The notes beneath the pieces were generated by a model that saw nothing but the letters and a program-made list of their open reading frames with translations, was not told the DNA's origin and did not search any database. This document shows, piece by piece, positions 57,787 through 64,000 of a DNA stretch of 64,000 nt (position 1 is its first letter; every line of letters starts with the position of its first letter). Origin of the DNA: Podospora pseudoanserina. Taxonomy: Eukaryota; Ascomycota; Sordariomycetes; Sordariales; Podosporaceae. The stretch is from assembly GCF_035222485.1 (NCBI RefSeq), contig NC_085923.1, forward strand, positions 1,054,001 through 1,118,000. The letters are read 5' to 3'. A program made the position numbers and the translations under genes.

Positions 57787-59249
57787 TGGAAGTTGAAGCT
57801 CGGAGCCGACGGGGGTGATGCTGTGTGGAAGGGGCTTGTTGAGGTGTGTCTTGTCTCTCGAGCTCTCTCGGTCGAGAGAAATGCTTATGCGGCGATACGG
57901 CACACAGACCTCCCGTCGCTCTGGCTGATAGGCAAGGGTAGCTCAGTTGATTGGTGGGGGTCGCGCTGACGTCAATAAAATATGAGAGAGGTGGAGAGAG
58001 AGAGACAAAGGGCCGCGCAACCAGGAAATGGAAAATCTGGGGATTTTAGAGACAAACGGGAGCTGAAGTCTATTTTGAGCTGCCACCAAATCGTTATCGC
58101 AAATCCTTGAACGATAGGGATAGGATAATCAGCGTCAAATTTTTTTTTTTGCAGACAGCGGCGCGCAATCACATCAAACAGTCAACAAATGGAAGAGGCT
58201 GGCTCGCTCGGGTCAAAGGTGAAAGCTGCGAATGCGCTAGGGTCCAATTGCGCATGCCAAGGCAGGCCACCCGGCCACGTCCGTTGAGGATCACGATTCT
58301 TGGCCTAGGTACTTTGTAACTCCCACCGCCGTCCCCTACCCGTCCTTTCTCACACGTGGATGTTCACCGGCTCTAGGTCTCTCGTTGAGGAAAGAATTTT
58401 GTCAGCCTTTTGTCTCAACCAACTTCAGCAGCCCGTCTTTGACATTTTGGTCATGCTGGTTCCTCTCGGCTCGTTGCTTGTTGAAGCCATCCTGTGCACA
58501 AAGATAACGCCACCACGACCTTGTATGGCACAGAACCATCACAATGGTGTGGAAGCTTCGAGCTCAAAACTGTCAAACCGAACCTCAAATTTGCTTACGC
58601 ACGTCATCCCACCCAAAGTGTTTGCAAGTGGCAGCCTATTTTAGCACACCGACCAGGTACCTGGCAGCCTGGCATGACATGCACTCACTTACACACAACC
58701 GACCACATGTAACCCTAACCCAACCTGCCAACGTAGACAACAATACTCCCTAGACATACATATGCACTCCCAGTTCGCGAGTTGGCAGACATTATTGATC
58801 GATCTGCATATCATCCCTCGTTCACATTCCATCTCACTATCCCTATAAACACTATCCGTTGCCGAATAAGTTCGCTGTGTGTGGCTTCCATTTTTCATCG
58901 TCCACCTCCTTTCTACAGCAGTCCCTGCCGGTACCAAGGAGCCAGACCAACAAAAATAAGTGGTGTTTGAGAACGCCAGTTCCATGCCAACCAAAAAGTA
59001 AACAATGAGATAAACGGTGCCAGAGAGAAACAAAGGCTGCAGCAATGGGGATAAACAATTCACCTGCAAGCTCTTGCTCTCGGGCCAAAGAATAACAACA
59101 CAAAACAAAAGCACCTATATATCCAAACTCCAGGAATTCGTTCATAAAAAGAACGTGATCATGACCCAATTTTTTTAAAAATGAAAAACAATCCCTTCCA
59201 GGCACTTTTGTCAGTCAGAACAAAAGCTTCAGTTTTATGAACCCCTCTT
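57620..59249. other. Upstream region of the CBM48 gene and 3' flank of the ferric reductase gene
   Basis: 1.6 kb without a supported gene. It contains the hexamer array at 57754-57786. A tRNA A-box-like string at 57936-57950 has no matching B box. Short frames on both strands have no features. Confidence 0.5.
57754..57786. repeat. (GGAGCA)n microsatellite
   Basis: Five uninterrupted copies of the hexamer, about 140 nt upstream of the CBM48 gene start. No function is evident. Confidence 0.9.
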
Positions 59250-61302
59250 TTACCACCCAAACTGCTCACAATGCAGTTCAACCCCTGGCCCATCCCCATG
59301 GATCAACCTCGCGGTGGTATCCCTGACCACTCTCATCAACCCATGTGGCCCGCATGCAGCCACCAGAATCCGTTGGTTAGCCGGTGTGCTGTTGACAGCA
59401 TCTCTGATCAACGAAGCCGCATCTGGACGACCCTCCTTGATTGGGTGCTCAAACCGGTGCACTGACGCCGAAGTAACAATCTCTTTGCCTGACGATCGGC
59501 TGCTCTGATGCTCGACATGGGTCTCGATGGCTTCGTGCATCTCCTTCTCGGGGTCCCTATCCCCCAGTGGCCGTCGGTGCGTGGGAGCTGGAATACGTGG
59601 CTCGTTCTTCTCCGTATCGGTTTCAATAGGTGACCGTGGTGGGGAGGCCACTTCATTATCAGAGGATGACGACCTGGATTGGAGGAGCGGGTTCTGCCCG
59701 TTGCTCGGAAGGTCAGAGGTCGAGGTGGGGGATCGAGTCACGTAGAGGGTGACGTTGACTTTGGTTGAGTGAGCGTGGGTGCGCAAGAGGTCGAGCTGTT
59801 CCTTGAACCAAGAGAGGTTCTCTGTTGGGTGGTTGAGTCAGTCCAACTTCTCTGGCATAGAGGTAAACAGGACAAGCTTACCGTGCTTTTGAACTGCCCA
59901 AATAAAAACAATATTCTTGTGAGTCTCCTCTGTCATCCGCTCCAGAACATTCACTGCCAAACCAAATGTGAAGGTAGCACCGCCACCGCCAGCAATAAGC
60001 ACAATCTTGTCGAACTCCATGGGGTCAGGGAAGGTGCCATAAGGACCATCAACCGATGCCTTTACTGAGACACCAGGGTTGGCAACGGCATAGTTGTGAA
60101 GATCTCGTGTGAAGCCATTCTGAGCCTTGACGGTGAACTCGACAGGTGATCCGCGGTGGATGGTAAAGGGGTGTGTCTCCAACTTCCGAATAGCGGGCAA
60201 CCAGATAAAACAGTGCTTTCCTGGTTCAGCTCTTGCCGGAACCTTCTTGAGAACAACCTTGGTTCCCCCGTTGGGCAGAGGGTAGAGAGTGGCTTCGTTG
60301 TTGACGCTGTTGTACAAGACTCGAGACATCCTGATGATGCGGTCGGCGACCCACATCGATGCGGCAAGGAGTGTGATGATGTATGCTGGCTTGGTGAACT
60401 CGGGCTGGTGGAAGCCTGTTGCAACGATGCCCACAATCCAGCAGGTAATGTGAGTGACATAAAACAACTCATACCAGAAGCGCCGAAGAATGACCGCTGC
60501 GAATACGACACTGAGGAAAGCAAAGCCTGCAACGATGGCTGCGATCTCACCCGGTTCGGCATACTTGGTCAACAGGCGGCCTTGGCTGTTGAAGAAGGCC
60601 GTGTACATGGCTCCGTGCAGAACCATCTGCGTAAACATGGTGTAGCCTGCGATTTGGTGAAGGCAGTTGAGTCGTTCATATGAGTAAGCTGTGAGAAAAG
60701 CTAGGGGCGTGTTTTTGAGGGCTAGAAAGACGAGGAATGCGAGGTTGACCAGAGCCATCCTACCAGACTGTCAGCATACATCACGGCACGTCATGGAGAA
60801 GGAAGCCATACCAGCCAAATCGTGCCGCAAAGTTTGACAATGAGTTGGTCTCGACGTGAATGAACATGGCCATCAGATTGAGTGCCAAGTACACAATAAC
60901 CAGAATTGCATGCCCGGCCGAGCTGAAGCCAGGAACCTTTCTGACCAGAAGGTTTCTGGTGAGCCTGAGTATGGTTTCTCGTCAGTCAACTAGTACTCAG
61001 CCTGCAGAAACTCTCCCTTCATACCTTGAGGTTGCCACGAAAGGACGGCCAAACATTCCCAGAGGCTTCTTGGATCTCTCCAGCTTTACCACCAGCAGAC
61101 GTGTCCAGTGGAAAAGCACAAAGACGGCGATCAAGCCACAGATCCCTGCCGCATAGTATCTCATTGCCTGTTCTGACACCTTCTGCCTCGCGGCGAACAT
61201 GGCATAGTAGGCAGGGTTGCTAGGCCCATGGCTAGCCTGGCCACCGGCGGCCGTGCCTCCATGTCCGCCTCCGGTCGCTGTACTTGGGGACGGTCCGGCC
61301 AT
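59250..61302 (-). CDS. Ferric reductase-family transmembrane flavocytochrome (FRE type)
   Basis: Moves electrons from NADPH via FAD and two hemes across the membrane, usually to reduce Fe(III) or Cu(II). Four exons, 61302-61025, 60964-60812, 60759-59882 and 59821-59250, give 626 residues with consistent phases; introns are 60, 52 and 60 nt. The order is: an extracellular Gly/Ser-rich N-terminus; a first span (YYAAGICGLIAVFVLFHWTR); then five or six further spans with the heme His residues (CLHQIAGYTMFTQMVLHGAM; LFYVTHITCWIVGIVATGFH). The FAD site is HPFTIH. An NAD-binding part (DKIVLIAGGGGATFTFGLAV) follows, then a low-complexity insert, and AACGPHGLMRVVRDTTARLI near the end. It ends HCEQFGW, the classical Phe-Gly-Trp type terminus. 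A NADPH oxidase is less likely, given this insert and N-terminus. Confidence 0.93.
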
Positions 61303-64000
61303 CACGGAGCTGAGGTTATAGGAGCAAGTGGGGTTGCTGAGAAGGCAGCACTGGGTGAGGTTGCGGACAAGGCAAAGATAGAAGCAGGGCTGGGCAGGAT
61401 GGGCGGGCAGCAACTGCTTTATACAAGCTAGGGGTCTTCAGCAAAGCAAGAAAGAGCCAGGGGCAAGGACGAGAGCAAGAACCGAAACTTGAAAAGAAGG
61501 ACCGTGGTCTAGACCTTCTTTGAGTAACCCATATCACTCTGGGAACCTGGTATATATCTAGTCTTCCCGCAAGCCATCGTGGCCAGCAGGGCTCTCCGCC
61601 AGCTTGTTGAAACGGGGGAGGTTGAGTGGAGCGTGTCAAGTCGGTACTCCCATATACGGAGCCGACTTGGATGAAAACATGGCAGGGGGGCATTTAGACT
61701 ACCAGAATGAAAAGTTGATTGCTTCAGCGTCACATGGAGGAGCTTGGTAGCTACAAGCCAGGCGTCCACGGCACTTCGAACTCCACCATATCCTTGCCAG
61801 ACTGGTGATGGCAAGTTCCGTCCGTCTTTGGTCACCATGGCTGCCAGCCGGCCTCCAGGACTGCCTGACGACCTCCACAATGCTCTCACGCTGGGGAGTA
61901 CGCGGCGCTTCACCGGCCGTGCCGTCAAGCCCCAAAGGGGTGGATTCTGCGGGCAGGCGATGCGGGTCCCGGGGCTGGCATGCAGGGCCGGCGGGCGTGT
62001 GTTCTGTGACAACCTTTTCGGGGGGGTTGAGATATTGACGGTTTCCCATCTGGGTATTTGGTCAGACTGACAAAGCAGCAACGCCAGTCCCCAGACAGAT
62101 AGACGAGGCCCTAGAGGGCACAACGAATGTGGAACGCCAGCCATGGCCTGGCATAGATGGGCTACAACTGGAAGGGCCATCGTCATTGGCGCAACGGTAG
62201 TATCAGCAATCTGGCTAAAAAGGGAGGATAATAACTGGCCCACTAGAGCAAATCCCGCCTGACCGTTGAAACTCGTGCATCGAATGCGTAGCCGTGAGGG
62301 AGCGAGTCCCAGGAAAGGCCCCTGGCTGCCATCCAATATCTACCCCACAACTCGCAAACGCACGCAATATCTGTCAATATCAACGCCGACCCTCTATCAA
62401 GTTGTGGCAACCTCGTCCGGGCACCGGTCTGTGGGGCTCCGGGAGACGAGGCCTGTTGCTGGCTCTCTGGTTCTGCCGCACTGCAGGCGACCATCACCGA
62501 CCGCTGCACCACACTCCAGCTTGCAGGCCCTACCTCCACCAAGCAACATGGAGGTGACGGTTCGGTCTTTCGCCACGTGAGACGCGGTTGAGATAGGCGA
62601 GGACGTAGCCGAATTGACCGCGTCAGACGCGAGAAGCAGTAGCAACTGAAGCGAACATGACATATCTCTGTGTCTGTGTCTGTCCCGCCTCCCTGAGAAA
62701 CAAAGGGCACAAGGGAAGGGAAGGGCAGAGATGGAAAAGAGGGGCGTGTCCGTCTATCTGAATCTGAACCACAGGACTCGTCGAGGATCCCACGACGAAA
62801 CAGGCATGCAGGATAATAGCAGTTGATGAACCAGCGCAAATCATAACGCGGCATAGTGAACAGGCGCGGCAGATTGACTTTTGGACTGCCGGGGGGCGGT
62901 GGTGGTGGTGAACAGGGGGGTGACTGATAATAAGAAATGGAATATGCAGAACAACGGGCAGATAGAAAACAACCAAAAGCTTGGTTGCCACGCCCAATCC
63001 CATCCGTCTTGTCTCTCCCCAGGTTGAGTGTGCGGACCGTTTTTGTCTTGGGACGGCAGGTGGGTTTGCCAAAAAAGAATGATTGTATCCATGAGACGGA
63101 AAAGCTTCCATGAGGCGGTTGTGGCCCACTGTGCCATCACATGTCTTTTCGTCTCGGAGACAGCATCCGTTCAAAACTGTGGAAGCGAAGTCAGATGCAA
63201 GCACTCGGAGTGGTTCAAAAGCAGTAGGTAGCAAGCGCAGCACTTGGCAGTTGGGCAGCTCGTGGGCGCGGACGGGGCATGGGTAAGGACAGCTTCCATT
63301 GCCGATGTTGCAGGGAGCCATGGCTGTTGACATTGACAAGGTGGTGGTGATGGGATGAACGGCGGAGGGCCAATCAAGCTGAGGCCGGGCCACGATCACC
63401 GGCTTGCAGAGGTACAAGAATCGGGTCAATTTAAGGAACAAGAAAAGGCAAAAGAGAGAGAACAATCGGGAAATAGCTGGTGCAAGGAGAGGCTACACAA
63501 AGATCGCCTCCCTCACCTGCCGTCAGTTTAAACTCGATCAGTCGCTCCCCCGCGCCGTGGGGAACTGGGGTGGCCTCCGTTGCGCTAAGCCCTATTGGGT
63601 AACCTTGCAAGCTTGAATGCCGAGACTTTGCCCAGATTGGCCTTGACCCATTGACTTTCTTTCCATTCCATTTCTTCTGCAGAGCAGCACCGCTACTTAC
63701 TTTACATCAGGTTTTGCGCCCAGAGGCCGATGTCCTTATTGCAAAAATACCTATGGCAGGTCTTCAGTCTCAACAGTCCGACGTCTTACGTGTTGTATGC
63801 TGTCGGCATTTGACGACATTTCCAAGGCGCCGAGGGCGTGGAAAATTGGTTTGAGGAAACGGTCACCGACAGCGTGCATCACCGATGCAGCAAGTGGTTG
63901 CGTCAGCCTCCGAAGATCAGGAGCAGCCGCTTTCTGTGCGTCTGGTCAAGGTGTGTGTGTGTGTTTCCTATCGGTGTATCTTGCCGGACCCCCCTCCGTG
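61303..64000. other. Right flank, no supported gene
   Basis: 2.7 kb upstream of the ferric reductase start. Minus frames of 275 and 280 codons (61509-62336 and 62623-63465) are open but have no domain, conserved-looking block or splice continuity, and their Cys/Pro/His-rich, poorly ordered composition looks like chance. A short (GT)n run lies at 63951-63964. The region probably holds the reductase promoter and 5' leader. Confidence 0.5.

Noticed and set aside
57936-57968. 'gggtagctcagttgattgg', like a tRNA D-arm/A box
   Set aside because: No B box (GGTTCGANNCC) at the proper distance and no acceptor-stem pairing.
61509-62336. 275-codon minus-strand frame upstream of the ferric reductase gene
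   Set aside because: Lies in the likely promoter and leader; no protein-like features, and it overlaps plus-strand frames of similar quality.
62623-63465. 280-codon minus-strand frame
   Set aside because: Cys/His/Pro-rich with no domain, no conserved-looking block and overlapping open frames in other phases. Probably chance.

Overview
The window looks like nuclear DNA of a filamentous ascomycete, most likely a Sordariomycete of Sordariales type. The evidence is short spliceosomal introns (about 50-75 nt, GT-AG, CTAAC-like branch sites), compact single-copy eukaryotic genes and fungus-specific families (Vtc1, an Ahc1-like ADA-complex protein, CBM48/Crp1-like protein, GPI-anchored Cys-rich protein, ferric reductase). 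There are AT-rich, TpA-rich islands of the kind left by repeat-induced point mutation (RIP). No prokaryotic operons, CRISPR arrays, rRNA or convincing tRNA genes were seen.

Layout, left to right. 0-10 kb: the 5' part of a C2H2 zinc-finger regulator (minus, running off the left edge), 7.4 kb of gene-poor upstream DNA, and choline-phosphate cytidylyltransferase (minus, 4 exons). 10-20 kb: a CAP/SCP protein and an F-box protein (minus), a gene-poor stretch with degenerate repeats, a Tctex-type dynein light chain (minus, 4 exons), an AT-rich island, and the polyphosphate-polymerase subunit Vtc1 (plus). Its promoter carries two CACGTG sites. 20-31.5 kb: an Alba-domain protein (minus), an Ahc1-like zinc-finger protein (plus), a large decayed Arg/Glu/Gln-rich gene (minus), and the Paf1-complex subunit Rtf1 (minus, 4 exons). 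31.5-41.3 kb: COQ7 (plus, divergent from Rtf1), a 1.84-kilo-residue phospholipase D (minus) and gamma-tubulin (plus, divergent from PLD). 41.3-47 kb: an accessory block with three related, unrecognised, partly broken genes in tandem. 47-57.6 kb: a GPI-anchored Cys-rich protein (plus), a small conserved-looking protein with an apparent GC-AG intron (minus), an RNF10-like RING E3 (plus), and a CBM48 protein with a long Ala/Glu/Val-rich tail (minus). 57.6-64 kb: a ferric-reductase family flavocytochrome (minus) and a right flank with no supported gene.

Most genes are housekeeping: membrane lipid synthesis and signalling (CCT, PLD), polyphosphate, ubiquinone, iron/redox, chromatin and transcription elongation (Ahc1-like, Rtf1), and microtubule function (gamma-tubulin, dynein light chain). 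They do not form a metabolic cluster. The least explained part is the tandem orphan family at about 41.7-46.6 kb. The decayed gene at about 25.8-28.4 kb and several unusual splice arrangements also stand out. All exon structures were read by eye from splice consensus and protein continuity. No alignment or database search was run.
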